A stretch of DNA of 64,000 nucleotides from an uncultured bacterium (GTDB taxonomy: Bacteria; Bacteroidota; Ignavibacteria; Kapaibacteriales; UBA4661), in the NCBI GenBank assembly GCA_937899715.1, contig CALCNX010000070.1:19070-83069 (forward strand), written 5' to 3'. The first letter of the stretch is position 1. Each line of letters starts with the position of its first letter. The translations under genes and the position numbers were made by a program. Under the pieces are notes generated by a model. It was not told the DNA's origin. It saw only the letters and a list, made by a program, of their open reading frames with translations, and searched no databases. Shown piece after piece: positions 9,047 through 17,535 of the stretch.

Positions 9047-9382
9047 TTATTCTGCCCAAGTATTCGGGTATCTCTCCAAAACAGATGCTTCGTAGATATA
9101 ACCGTTCCCGTTGAGCAGCACATCTTCCCACCAGCGTATGTCAAGCGCAAAGCGGCGTACACTGAATTTCATTATATCCTCATTTGAAATCCAGAAAAAC
9201 AGGTCTTTTCTGCCACCTGCACCACCTTGACCTGGCAAAGTTGTCACCTCTTCTGCAAAGCGTATCCGGCAGCCTGTTTCGTCGAGGATAAACTGCTCAA
9301 AATCGGCGGGTGTGCTATTACCAAGCATCGTCGCGGGCATTACGCAAAGCTGCGTAAAATTGTTGTTGGCTTCAGTTGCCAT
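9047..9382 (-). CDS. Hypothetical protein, first gene behind promoter cassette 2
   Basis: 111 residues, soluble, mixed alpha/beta, with a Gly-rich loop (PGQGGAGGRKD) near the middle. I recognise no family. It starts behind the second copy of the promoter/operator/leader cassette (GGAG ribosome binding site in the shared leader) and ends at a strong terminator, paralleling the unit at 8332-8592. The two proteins driven by the two cassettes show no visible similarity, so the control region was duplicated or exchanged separately from the cargo. Confidence 0.65.
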   Translation of the reverse strand: MATEANNNFTQLCVMPATMLGNSTPADFEQFILDETGCRIRFAEEVTTLPGQGGAGGRKDLFFWISNEDIMKFSVRRFALDIRWWEDVLLNGNGYIYEASVLERYPNTWAE

Positions 9383-9414
9383 AATCCATTCTCCGAAAAG
9401 TTGTTTTTGGATGT

Positions 9415-9454
9415 GAAGCCGTTTGGTGTAGTTGGTAGCTTGTCAAACGGCTTC
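9415..9454 (-). promoter_or_regulatory. Leader hairpin, cassette 2
   Basis: Identical 11-bp inverted repeat and 18-base loop as in cassette 1, at the same distance from promoter and start codon. Confidence 0.6.
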
Positions 9455-9470
9455 GTTTTTAATTACATTT

Positions 9471-9501
9471 GCAATATACGTTTCACGTGTAACGTATGCA
9501 A
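9471..9501 (-). promoter_or_regulatory. Promoter with embedded palindromic operator, cassette 2
   Basis: The reverse strand has TATATTGC at 9471-9478 (a weaker match to TAnnTTTG) and TTGC 19 bases upstream. The 22-bp palindrome at 9476-9497 is better formed than in copy 1 (10 of 11 positions pair, CACGTG core). Differences between the copies preserve the half sites, as expected for a protein-binding site. Confidence 0.55.
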
Positions 9502-9553
9502 GGGAATTGTGTAAAAAAGAGAGAATTTCATGCAAACGTCCCTCCAGCGTCCC

Positions 9554-9588
9554 CCAAAAAAGAAAAAGCCGCGATAAATCGCGGCTTT
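9554..9588 (-). terminator. Terminator of the tRNA-Arg transcript
   Basis: A 10-bp perfect stem (9565-9574 with 9579-9588) with a 4-base loop, followed on the reverse strand by a long T-rich run (9554-9564). It directly follows the tRNA CCA end, so processing and termination are coupled. Confidence 0.85.
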
Positions 9589-9664
9589 GGTGCACCCGTA
9601 GAGATTCGAACTCCAAACCTTCTGATCCGTAGTCAGATGCTCTATCCAATTGAGCTACGGGTGC
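9588..9664 (-). tRNA. tRNA-Arg (anticodon ACG)
   Basis: The reverse strand folds as a full cloverleaf. The 7-bp acceptor stem is GCACCCG/CGGGTGC. The D stem is GCTC/GAGC with the AATTGGATA loop. The anticodon stem is TCTGA/TCAGA with loop CTACGGA, so the anticodon is ACG. The T arm is TGGAG-TTCGAAT-CTCTA, the discriminator is A, and the 3' CCA is encoded. It reads CGU-family Arg codons after A34-to-inosine editing, the job of the TadA enzyme encoded at 57.8 kb. Its 3' end faces the phage block. Confidence 0.97.
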
Positions 9665-9680
9665 AGGAAAATAGCGAGCC

Positions 9681-9944
9681 TTAGGCTGCTTTCTTCAACT
9701 TATTGATATGCGTAGCAAGTTTTGATTTGTGGTTTGCTGCATAATTTTTGTGGATGATACCTCTGTCCGCAATGCGGTCTAGTACCTGTGCTGCGCGGCG
9801 AAATTTTTGTTCTGCATCGGCAACTTCGGTTGAGGAGATAACATCTTTAATAGCACGCTTTGCCATGACTTTGTAGAAGCGATTATACGCTTGGCGTTTT
9901 ACGTCTTGGCGAACGCGCTTTTCTGATGATACGTGATTAGGCAT
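9681..9944 (-). CDS. rpsT: 30S ribosomal protein S20
   Basis: 87 residues. S20 is a helical, highly basic protein that binds 16S rRNA in the body of the small subunit. The sequence has the family's hallmarks: start MPNH, many Lys/Arg, the KRVRQDVKRQAYNRFYK region, and the conserved C-terminal segment with IHKNYAANHKSKL. Length matches the family. It is transcribed alone from a good Bacteroidota-type promoter 60 bp upstream and runs toward the tRNA-Arg gene 16 bp downstream, so the tRNA could be co-transcribed and then processed. Confidence 0.97.
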   Translation of the reverse strand: MPNHVSSEKRVRQDVKRQAYNRFYKVMAKRAIKDVISSTEVADAEQKFRRAAQVLDRIADRGIIHKNYAANHKSKLATHINKLKKAA

Positions 9945-10003
9945 AACTTGTCTTTGTTTAAGTAGTAACTCTTTATGAACTGCTTGTTATCTAAAACAGA
10001 CTT

Positions 10004-10035
10004 CAAACTTACTACTTTTTTATGAACAATGCAAA
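10004..10035 (-). promoter_or_regulatory. rpsT promoter (Bacteroidota type)
   Basis: The reverse strand has TTTG (10032-10035), a 20-base spacer and TAAGTTTG (10004-10011), a full match to the Bacteroidota consensus TTTG-N19-21-TAnnTTTG. It lies 60 bp upstream of the rpsT start. This is one of the main sequence arguments for the taxonomic placement. Confidence 0.75.
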
Positions 10036-10043
10036 TATTTTTT

Positions 10044-11507
10044 TTAGAATCGTACAACATACTGCACTGCTATTTGATTCAATGCCTGATTACTGAGGTA
10101 TGAGGCTCCGTTATAGAGGAGATTATTAAACGTGCGAAGGCTGAGACGATAGACAGCATCAAGCCTTGAATTCGGTGTAACATACACCCCGCCACCTGCA
10201 CCGATAATGGATGTAACGCCACCCGTCTCCGACTTCACATACGGCGAACTAATGTAGGAGTAACTTCCGCGCAGCACTAGCGGCATATTGGGAATATCGT
10301 ACTCTGCACCAACCCCTGCTCTAAGCTGTGTTGTCAGAAGCGTTGTCGCGGCTTGCTGTATTGCTGTTGCATCAATCGCAGTGCCGGATGCCCGCACCGA
10401 TGTAAAATCAGTAACCTCAGCACTGCCCGTGAAGGTGATACCCGCCACAAATGCCGACACACCCACATTGAGGCTCCATGGTATAGTAAAACGGATGGTT
10501 TGCGGGGTCGGGTCGTTGGGGTTGTAAAAGGCAGAATCACCCTTATCGAAAAAAGCGACGTTACTATTGCTTATCTGCTCAATGATACGATACTCAAGCG
10601 GCAGCGTAAAGGATGCACCCGCACGAATATTATCCCCGAACCGCATCTGTGCTCCGGCAACGAGCTTGCTGCCCCCGATACTGTGGTCAACAAACTCCAC
10701 CGCTTGCAGGCGCTGAAAGTCAATATCAGTCAGATTTCTCGTATCAAGACGCGTATAGCGGTTTTGAGCATCGCTTTCTTGAAAGACACGACGATAATTG
10801 TACTCGCCAAAGGTGCCGATAAAACTCAATCCGAGTGACAAGTTTTTGGTAACATCCACTCCCAAGCCGATACTCAGATTATTAATTGCACCGCGCTCAC
10901 GAATACTCACATTTTGCTGAAGATTATTTCTGAGCGGTGTAATAAAACGCCCGTTCACCACATCTGCCAATGCTAATTCCCACGCCGGATTTCCATTCAA
11001 GGTAGCACTGTTTTGTCCTAAGACCCACGAGTTAATGAGGCTTGAGGTAGTATTAAAGCCTACGACCGAATCTCCACCGGAAAAATCACTTTCGCGCGAA
11101 TAGCCGAAAGCAATCGTATAATTTCCGGCATCGCCCACACGCACTGGAAAGGCAACGCCGATATGACCCAAGAAGGGTGATGTTCGATTGACGGAAGTGG
11201 CTGTGCCGAAGTGCGTCGCGGTGCTGTTATAGATATTAAACTGCCCGCTCACCGAAAATTCTGCCAGTGGAAGCATCGTCAGCCCCGCAGGATTGACGTA
11301 GAGCGCCGCGTAGTCGTCTGCAATGCCGGAATAGGCGACTCCTAAAGCCCCGGCACGAGGGGTGATGAGTCCGTTCGGCTGTGCATATCGAAGTGCATCT
11401 TCAACATACACCGCTTGACTGTGCAATGGCAGCACGCCTGTTGCTATGACTATGCCCACTAAGACCAATAAAGCAAGCATCCTATTTTTTGCGCAATCCG
11501 TTTTCAT
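10044..11507 (-). CDS. FadL/OMPP1-like outer-membrane transport protein
   Basis: 487 residues. Residues 1-31 form a signal peptide (hydrophobic core LALLVLVGIVIATGVL). The mature start has the FadL-type pattern: RAGALGVAYSGIADDYAALYVNPAGL, where surplus small residues precede the conserved NPAGL that marks the N-terminal hatch of FadL/TodX channels. The rest is alternating beta strands ending in Phe, as outer-membrane barrels do. Family members carry fatty acids or hydrocarbons across the outer membrane; here the substrate is unknown. GGAG sits upstream of the ATG. It is downstream of the Gly-rich lipoprotein gene but separated by a terminator, so likely its own unit. Confidence 0.85.
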   Translation of the reverse strand: MKTDCAKNRMLALLVLVGIVIATGVLPLHSQAVYVEDALRYAQPNGLITPRAGALGVAYSGIADDYAALYVNPAGLTMLPLAEFSVSGQFNIYNSTATHFGTATSVNRTSPFLGHIGVAFPVRVGDAGNYTIAFGYSRESDFSGGDSVVGFNTTSSLINSWVLGQNSATLNGNPAWELALADVVNGRFITPLRNNLQQNVSIRERGAINNLSIGLGVDVTKNLSLGLSFIGTFGEYNYRRVFQESDAQNRYTRLDTRNLTDIDFQRLQAVEFVDHSIGGSKLVAGAQMRFGDNIRAGASFTLPLEYRIIEQISNSNVAFFDKGDSAFYNPNDPTPQTIRFTIPWSLNVGVSAFVAGITFTGSAEVTDFTSVRASGTAIDATAIQQAATTLLTTQLRAGVGAEYDIPNMPLVLRGSYSYISSPYVKSETGGVTSIIGAGGGVYVTPNSRLDAVYRLSLRTFNNLLYNGASYLSNQALNQIAVQYVVRF

Positions 11508-11603
11508 AGTTATTCACTCCATTTTTTTGTACATGAATGTTTGAATCACATTCTTGAGTAAGGTTGTTGCAAAATGATAACTCTAAGTCTTGATGACAAT
11601 TTA

Positions 11604-11650
11604 TAAAAAAGGCAGGACAGAAAAGCGTTTCACCCTTCTTTGCCCTGCCT
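11604..11650 (-). terminator. Rho-independent terminator
   Basis: The reverse strand pairs AGGCAGG (11644-11650) with CCTGCCT (11610-11616) around an interrupted inner stem and continues into TTTTTATAA. It ends the transcript of the gene at 11755-12954. Confidence 0.75.
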
Positions 11651-11754
11651 GATAGTATTCTATGCTAAAGTACTGCTTTGATTGTGCGCTGTTTTGCCAC
11701 AGATAACTTCACAAAAACCAGTATTCCAAAATATTTTCACAGCAAATGGTTGCC

Positions 11755-12954
11755 TTAGTGGCCACCTCGGCTCCGTGCACCGCCGCCAGAGGAGCCGCTT
11801 GTACTGCTACCACCGGAGGAGGAACCACTGCTACGAACACTGCTACCAGAAGAACTTCCGCCACCGGAATAACCGCCGGAGGATTTACCGCCCCAACTGC
11901 TGCTGCTGGAGGAACTATTATTGTACGAAGCACCGCCGGAGTAGCCACCGCCACTGGAATACCCACCAAATGAACGCCCGCCCTGCGTGGTTGTTGGCGC
12001 AGACGGATAATAGCGTGTTGCCTCGCTACCACCGTTGTAGCTGTTATACTTTGTGGTAGAGCCGCTGTAATAATTTGTGTAGTTACTTGCAGCATTACCC
12101 GATGCACCAGCACTGTATCCATTGTACTGGGAAGCGCGGTTATTGGGATTATTTTGCTTGTATTCTGCGCCCGTGCCCTGACCCCGCATCAATGCTCCGC
12201 CCGATGCTCCATTGGTATTGTATGAGCCAATGTAAGTAGAGTTAGGACTTGACCCCGTGTATGCAGCAGCATTATTGCCGTATGCACGTTGTACTCCAGC
12301 ATCACGCATCCGTGAAGGCGTGTAAATATCACTCGTACCAATTCCTACCGTACCGTTATTCAAATTGTTATTGTACGACGTGAAGTTTTGGCTGCTCCAG
12401 TAGCCAAGGGGACGATAAAAACCAAAGGGTGTGTAAGCGCCAAAATATGGATTGTAGCGCTGCCACGGCGAGGAGTAGAACATAAAGGAACTGCCATAGC
12501 CCCAGAATGGGTCGTAGTAGCTGTTAAATGCCCAAGGGCTGGCACCCCAGCCGCTGTAACCATAACCGAAGGCAGAACTGACACCCCATGGGGAATTCCA
12601 GCCAAAACTATCGTATGCGCCCCAGAACCGGGCTGATGGGCGGGCAAACATACTCCAGCCGTCATACCAAGGGGTAACGACGGGAACAAAAGCAACTGCA
12701 CTGCTCATCCCGCTTTGCATCGGATTCGTCCATGCTTGCTGTGAAACTTCTTGCTCTGCTTCCGGTGCCGGAGCAGGTATATTATTGCGATACCCGAAAT
12801 AATCGGATTTCGTGCCCTGTACACTGCTGCAACCTACTGCCGTCGCAGCTATGACAGCAAGACAAACAAACAGTACGGCAGAAAGCACTAGTGTTCGATT
12901 ACGCCCACCAAGACTATGCTGGGAAGTACGCGAGGAAATACTCAGATTGTTCAT
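11755..12954 (-). CDS. Gly/Ser/Tyr/Asn-rich lipoprotein
   Basis: 399 residues with a lipoprotein signal (hydrophobic core followed by AVGC at about residue 42). The middle is rich in Tyr, Trp, Asn, Phe and Gly (WGAYDSFGWNSP-type runs). The last 70 residues are almost only Ser and Gly with a short basic end. Such composition is seen in envelope-exposed, disordered or matrix-forming proteins; no enzymatic motif is present. A strong AAGGAGG precedes the ATG at good spacing, unusual for this genome, which suggests high expression. Low-complexity DNA makes this stretch prone to length variation. Confidence 0.8.
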   Translation of the reverse strand: MNNLSISSRTSQHSLGGRNRTLVLSAVLFVCLAVIAATAVGCSSVQGTKSDYFGYRNNIPAPAPEAEQEVSQQAWTNPMQSGMSSAVAFVPVVTPWYDGWSMFARPSARFWGAYDSFGWNSPWGVSSAFGYGYSGWGASPWAFNSYYDPFWGYGSSFMFYSSPWQRYNPYFGAYTPFGFYRPLGYWSSQNFTSYNNNLNNGTVGIGTSDIYTPSRMRDAGVQRAYGNNAAAYTGSSPNSTYIGSYNTNGASGGALMRGQGTGAEYKQNNPNNRASQYNGYSAGASGNAASNYTNYYSGSTTKYNSYNGGSEATRYYPSAPTTTQGGRSFGGYSSGGGYSGGASYNNSSSSSSSWGGKSSGGYSGGGSSSGSSVRSSGSSSGGSSTSGSSGGGARSRGGH

Positions 12955-13212
12955 AGGTCGTCCCTCCTTGAAGAGAGAAAAAAAGGAGAATAGATGGATA
13001 TTGTTAATTAGATGCTCAAGTAGTATAAAAAGTTTACTCTGACAAATAATAAAAGAATGATAATGTGGACGGTCGTAAAAAATAACTTACAGTGCTACAA
13101 TTTTCCTTTAGGTATCTCGTATTTTAGATTGTAAATTGCACAGGATTTACCTGATTTCAAACAGATTTTTCTAAAATTATCACTCATTTTTTCATCATTG
13201 TGGAGACAAGCT

Positions 13213-13509
13213 GTGGCTAAAGTTATCTTTACTGTCGGATATGAAATACCGGAATCACATCGCAGCCAATATATTGAGCTTGTTCGTCAGTTGAAGCCGC
13301 TTTTAAGTACCAATGGTACGTCGTATGGTGTCTGTGAACTTGAAAACAAGCGCAATCACTTTCAAGAAATCTATACCTACCCGAATGCTGACGCATATGA
13401 AGCAGCTGACGATACCGAAAATGCTCAAGCAGAAGTTCTTATCGAACAAATTTATGCGCTTGCCAAAGACCGTAAGGTAACGTATTCGGCAGCTATTGAA
13501 GTGGTCTAA
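13213..13509 (+). CDS. Small hypothetical protein, possible dimeric alpha/beta-barrel fold
   Basis: 98 residues from a GTG at 13213. GGAGA six bases upstream decides for this start; an in-frame TTG at 13198 would add five residues but has no binding site. The N-terminal strand (AKVIFTVGYEIP), a helix with LVRQLKPLL, and the strand HFQEIYTYPNADAYEAAD resemble small ferredoxin-like dimeric barrels (antibiotic-monooxygenase superfamily), where such proteins serve as heme-handling or small-molecule enzymes. The likeness is only in pattern. It is a lone gene. Confidence 0.7.
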   Translation: MAKVIFTVGYEIPESHRSQYIELVRQLKPLLSTNGTSYGVCELENKRNHFQEIYTYPNADAYEAADDTENAQAEVLIEQIYALAKDRKVTYSAAIEVV

Positions 13510-13519
13510 AAAAAACGCT

Positions 13520-13654
13520 TCACTCCTGCCCGTTGGTTAGCGCTGCCTTTTTGTCTTCTTCGTCTTTGTTATCACGCTTGTTGCCGTTGTATATTCTTAC
13601 ACTGCCTCCGCGTTTTCGTTTATGCTTGCGTTTCATCACCATTGCATAAGCCAT
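13520..13654 (-). CDS. Possible small basic protein (44 aa)
   Basis: An open frame of 44 codons convergent with the preceding gene. An N-terminal stretch KRKHKRKRGGSVRIYNG is strongly basic and the C-terminal half is acidic/Lys-rich. The composition is like small ribosome- or nucleic-acid-binding proteins, but it does not match the ones I know, such as bTHX. The ATG at 13654 or the one six codons later could be the start; neither has a Shine-Dalgarno, which is common here. Chance occurrence cannot be excluded. Confidence 0.4.
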   Translation of the reverse strand: MAYAMVMKRKHKRKRGGSVRIYNGNKRDNKDEEDKKAALTNGQE

Positions 13655-13719
13655 AGAAACAATATAGATTAACGAGGATTAAAACTCTGTTAAAACTCCA
13701 TGAAATTTTCTCTATTGAT

Positions 13720-13743
13720 AAGGCGGCATCTACCGCCTTTTTT
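13720..13743 (+). terminator. Rho-independent terminator upstream of the TolC gene
   Basis: Stem AAGGCGG/CCGCCTT (13720-13726 with 13733-13739), 6-base loop, then a T-run. It acts on forward transcripts arriving 15 bp before the TolC start. The nearest forward gene ends 210 bp upstream, so it either insulates the tolC operon or forms part of its leader. Confidence 0.6.
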
Positions 13744-13758
13744 CTTTTCTAAAATTCC

Positions 13759-15174
13759 ATGCTCTCCACACGAACACCTCTACCGACCTTGATGGTTATT
13801 ATGACCATCGTTCTCTGCACGACGATTTTACCGATACAGAAAACTATAGCACAACAGCAACCCGTACAACTATCCCCCAATCAGTCCTCTCTACAATCCT
13901 CACCACCCTTATTTCTTACGCTCAATGAAGCGGTTCGTATTGCATTAGAACAGAATTTTAGTATTCGGATTGCCCGCAATGCAACCACGATTGCCGAAAA
14001 TAATACCACAGGTATAAAGGCTTTCGGCGCAGCAGGGATGCTTCCCACAGTGAATATGAATGCGGGATGGAACGAAAGCCGTGATAATGTGAAGCAATAT
14101 TTTTTTAGTGGTACTAGTCAAGAGCGTACCGGTGCACGAACTGACCGCTCTAACGCTTCGATACAATTAAACTGGACACTCTTTGACGGCTTGCAGATGT
14201 TTGCTGCCCGCGAAAACCTTACCGAACTCCAGAAGCAAAGCGACCTAGCGCTTCGGCAGGCGGTGGAGAACACCATTGCTCAGGTAATGACCAGCTATTA
14301 CACCGTAGTCGAGCAGAATGTGTTGCTTGGTGCACAGCGCACAGCACTTGGTCTTTCGCGTGAACGCTTGACGATAGCCGAGGCAAAATCCCGAATGGGA
14401 AGCGCTTCGGAACTGGACGCACAAAATGCTCGCGTAGATTACAATGCTGACAGTGCTGCTTTTTTGCGCCAAGAAGCGGTCTTGCTCAATGCAAAAACGG
14501 CATTTTTGCAACTGCTTGGCGATACAAAACGATACGACGATGCTCCCTTTCGGACAGATGATTCTATCGCTATTTTGCCAAATATCACGCTCGCAGAGGC
14601 ACAAGAACGCCTTTCCAAACGCAACGCTGCGCTGCGCTCGGCTTCGGTGAGCAATGCACTGGCGCAAATCGCTGTGCGCCAAGCAGAATCGTTTCACTAC
14701 CCAACCTTGAGCGCCACCGCAAATTACAATTTCAGCGGACTGGATGCAGAGACCGGTGTTATCCAAACCAGCCAATCGAATGGCTTAAACGTTGGTGTAA
14801 CGGCGCAAGTAAATATTTTCAACGGCTTTAATACCCAGCGCCAAATTGAAAATGCCAAGGTGAATGCACTTTCGGCGGAATTGCAATATCAAGATATTGA
14901 GAACCGCCTCAAAGCAAGCCTTCAGCAAACGTACCGTAGTTTCCAAAACAGCAAGACGCTCGTGCAGCTGGAACGCGACAATGTGCGGATAGCACGAACC
15001 ACATCAGATATCGCCCTCGAAAAATTTCGCTTAGGCAGTATGAGTTCTATTGACCTACGTCTGGTACAACAAAACTACATTCGCGCCGAAAGCCGCCTTA
15101 TCACTGCACTTGCCGACGCAAAACGTGCAGAAATAGAAATCACGCGCATTATCGGAGATTTTACGAAAGAATAA
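13759..15174 (+). CDS. TolC-family outer-membrane efflux channel
   Basis: 471 residues with a signal peptide (about 1-31). The family forms trimeric channel-tunnels that let RND or ABC pumps export solutes and proteins. Visible hallmarks are the first repeat starting LTLNEAVRIALEQNFSIRIA, long alpha-helical coiled-coil segments, and the internal repeat near residue 270 (ITLAEAQERLSKRNAALRSA). The C-terminus ends SSIDLRLVQQNYIRAESRLI followed by a helix. Length is normal. No membrane fusion protein or inner-membrane pump gene is beside it, so its partner must be encoded elsewhere. It is followed after 84 bp by two sensor kinase genes on the same strand. Confidence 0.9.
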   Translation: MLSTRTPLPTLMVIMTIVLCTTILPIQKTIAQQQPVQLSPNQSSLQSSPPLFLTLNEAVRIALEQNFSIRIARNATTIAENNTTGIKAFGAAGMLPTVNMNAGWNESRDNVKQYFFSGTSQERTGARTDRSNASIQLNWTLFDGLQMFAARENLTELQKQSDLALRQAVENTIAQVMTSYYTVVEQNVLLGAQRTALGLSRERLTIAEAKSRMGSASELDAQNARVDYNADSAAFLRQEAVLLNAKTAFLQLLGDTKRYDDAPFRTDDSIAILPNITLAEAQERLSKRNAALRSASVSNALAQIAVRQAESFHYPTLSATANYNFSGLDAETGVIQTSQSNGLNVGVTAQVNIFNGFNTQRQIENAKVNALSAELQYQDIENRLKASLQQTYRSFQNSKTLVQLERDNVRIARTTSDIALEKFRLGSMSSIDLRLVQQNYIRAESRLITALADAKRAEIEITRIIGDFTKE

Positions 15175-15258
15175 ATACTTGATGATGACGATGATTGAGC
15201 GGTTTTTGAGGGGAACGCTTTTCCGGCAGGATGTCGGACAAAAAAGAAAAATGGCACT

Positions 15259-17469
15259 ATGACTAGCTTACAATGGATTTGTCTTTGGCGAAGAGCCTCT
15301 TTTGTCTCCCTTCGGTGGATAGGAGCAGCATTCTATTGTTTCTTGGTGTCGCATGACATCGGTCTTGCACAGAACTCTCGCAGCACCCTCGCTGCAATTG
15401 AACAGCGCCGCGCAGCCGGACAAAAGGATGCCGAATATGTTCGCTTACTTTTCGCTGCCGTAGATGATCTTGATTTAGCAGCACAAGCAGCAAGTTTTTT
15501 TTATGAGGGACGAGCGCTCCTACCCTTTGTGCGGACACCGCTTCTGGAGGCAGACTTTCTTTATGCTGCTGGTACGCTTGCCCGCATACAAAACCGCACA
15601 AACGCTGCTGCCGACACCCTCCATCTGGCTCTTGACCACTACTCTGCGCTTGGAGAAAAAGCAAAAGTAGCGCTTATTTATTCCCGTCTGGGACTACTGT
15701 ATCAAGGACAAGGAATCTATGAGGCAGCCATAGACTATCATTTGACAGCACTTTCACGAGCGGAAGAGATTTCTTATACAGAACTTATTTTTCGCCAAAA
15801 TGTTAATCTGGCAGCGCTTCATAATCATCTTAATAAACCACGAAAAGCACTCACCTACCTCTCTAATGCCGAACCGATTATGGCGGCTACTACGGTAGCA
15901 GCACAGCGCCGTGTTGCGTTTTTTTTGTACAGAGCCGAAAGCTATACTCGATTGGGAGAAATTGATTCTGCGAAAAAGAACCTTGTCTATGCGTTGGAAA
16001 TTAGACGCAGAAGTGCTTTCAACGATATTGCTCTGGTGGCATATTTGTACAGCAGCTATGCCGTAGTGGCGCAAAGGGCAGGACGAAGCGAAATTGCCCA
16101 AGCAATGCTTGATACCGCATTAACGCTTGAGCAAACACTCAAGCCCGTTAGCTACTCTAATATCCGCCCGCTTATTGATGCAGCTCGCGTTATGCTTGTT
16201 CGTGCAGAGCAAACATCACCACCCGGCGAAAAAGCGGCATTGTATCGCCGTGCTATTGAGTACGCAAACCGTGCCGGAACAATTCCGCATAGTGTCCGCC
16301 TCTATCCGCTTTGGCTGAAAGAAATTTTGGCAAAAAGCTATGCAGCACTTGGGGAAAATAAGATTGCCTACAAATTACAACAAGATTATATTTCCCTCAG
16401 TGATTCCCTCTTTAGCATTGGACTGGAAAAGCATATTGAGGCTGTTCAAGAGCGTATTGCACGCACGAAACGAGAAGTGGAAATAGAACGCCTGACGAAT
16501 GAAAATCGCGCCAACACAAGTTTACAATACGCTCTGGCGCTAGGTGCAGTTGCTCTTATGGCGCTGATACTTGTTCTTTGGAACAGATACCGCTTAAAAA
16601 AGCGAGCCGAACACCTCGTAGCAGTTATCAACGAGGAACTGCAAGAGACCAATCGGCAGCTTACACAAGCAAATTTCTTGCTCCACAATGCCAACGACGA
16701 ACTTTCGCTTGCCAAAGAGCGAACGGAAGAGGTCGGGCGCATGAAACGGGCTTTTCTGGATACAATTTCCCACGAAATTCGTACACCACTCACTGCCATT
16801 CAAGGCTACAGCCAACTTCTTACCATGATGCTCACGGATGCGGAACACAGAGAATTTGCCGAGCGCATACACGCATCGGGGCACCACCTCTTGCTGCTCT
16901 TTGAGGATATGCTGCACCTCTCCCAAATGCACGGCGACCAAGTACAAATTGACCTTCAGCCTACATCGCTCCACGACCTTTGCCGTCAGGTCGTCGCCAT
17001 GTTTGAAGAACCTGCCCGCAATAAAGGAGTGACAATTTCCGCGACGGTCAGTACAGCACTCGTCAATCACCTCCAACTGGATACATCGAAAGTTCGCCTC
17101 ATTCTCTTCAATCTTGTGGGAAATGCCGTAAAATTCACCGATAACGGTTTTGTGAAACTCATTTTTGAGCCTAATGATGATGAGTCCAAGACCCCAGAAC
17201 ACGAGCCAAACGCACCTTCGACCGTACGGGGTATTCGTATCACCGTGCAAGATAGCGGCATTGGCATCGAAGAAGAAGCACTTCATAGTATTTTCGATTC
17301 ATTCCGCCAGACAAATATTGAAATTCATCGCAAATACGGCGGTCTAGGGCTAGGCTTAACAATTTGCAAAAATTTCGTGGATATTCTAGGCGGTACCATT
17401 CGCGCAGAAAGTGTGCCGAAGCAAGGCTCGACATTTACCGTTGAATTACCGATTGCAGAGGGACCATAA
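15259..17469 (+). CDS. TPR-containing membrane sensor histidine kinase
   Basis: 736 residues. A signal-like N-terminus is followed by about 350 residues of tetratricopeptide-type helices (e.g. residues 139-172, 180-205, 221-250) facing the periplasm. One membrane helix spans residues 421-441, followed by a coiled coil. The HisKA domain has the phospho-acceptor His505 in DTISHEIRTPLTAIQGY. The HATPase domain carries the N box (NLVGNAVKFTDN, 618-629), DSGIGI and GLGLGL boxes. It should autophosphorylate in response to a periplasmic cue sensed by the TPR region and pass phosphate to a response regulator, none of which is adjacent. It precedes a second kinase gene by 66 bp. Confidence 0.92.
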   Translation: MTSLQWICLWRRASFVSLRWIGAAFYCFLVSHDIGLAQNSRSTLAAIEQRRAAGQKDAEYVRLLFAAVDDLDLAAQAASFFYEGRALLPFVRTPLLEADFLYAAGTLARIQNRTNAAADTLHLALDHYSALGEKAKVALIYSRLGLLYQGQGIYEAAIDYHLTALSRAEEISYTELIFRQNVNLAALHNHLNKPRKALTYLSNAEPIMAATTVAAQRRVAFFLYRAESYTRLGEIDSAKKNLVYALEIRRRSAFNDIALVAYLYSSYAVVAQRAGRSEIAQAMLDTALTLEQTLKPVSYSNIRPLIDAARVMLVRAEQTSPPGEKAALYRRAIEYANRAGTIPHSVRLYPLWLKEILAKSYAALGENKIAYKLQQDYISLSDSLFSIGLEKHIEAVQERIARTKREVEIERLTNENRANTSLQYALALGAVALMALILVLWNRYRLKKRAEHLVAVINEELQETNRQLTQANFLLHNANDELSLAKERTEEVGRMKRAFLDTISHEIRTPLTAIQGYSQLLTMMLTDAEHREFAERIHASGHHLLLLFEDMLHLSQMHGDQVQIDLQPTSLHDLCRQVVAMFEEPARNKGVTISATVSTALVNHLQLDTSKVRLILFNLVGNAVKFTDNGFVKLIFEPNDDESKTPEHEPNAPSTVRGIRITVQDSGIGIEEEALHSIFDSFRQTNIEIHRKYGGLGLGLTICKNFVDILGGTIRAESVPKQGSTFTVELPIAEGP

Positions 17470-17535
17470 GGAACTAGCTGTGAAGACAGCGAAAGGAAAA
17501 ACACCGAAGGGATAACACCCAAGAAAAATTACTTC

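Larger units (their letters stand above)
9387..9522 (-). repeat. Direct repeat copy 2: promoter-operator-leader cassette
   Basis: Same cassette as at 8597-8732, offset by exactly 790 bp, with 81 identical bases (9387-9467) and then scattered differences. Confidence 0.9.

Noticed and set aside
12000..12120. Possible tandem repeat or CRISPR-like pattern in the Gly/Ser lipoprotein gene
   Set aside because: Irregular triplet-rich coding low complexity (Gly/Ser codons), no regular repeat-spacer structure.
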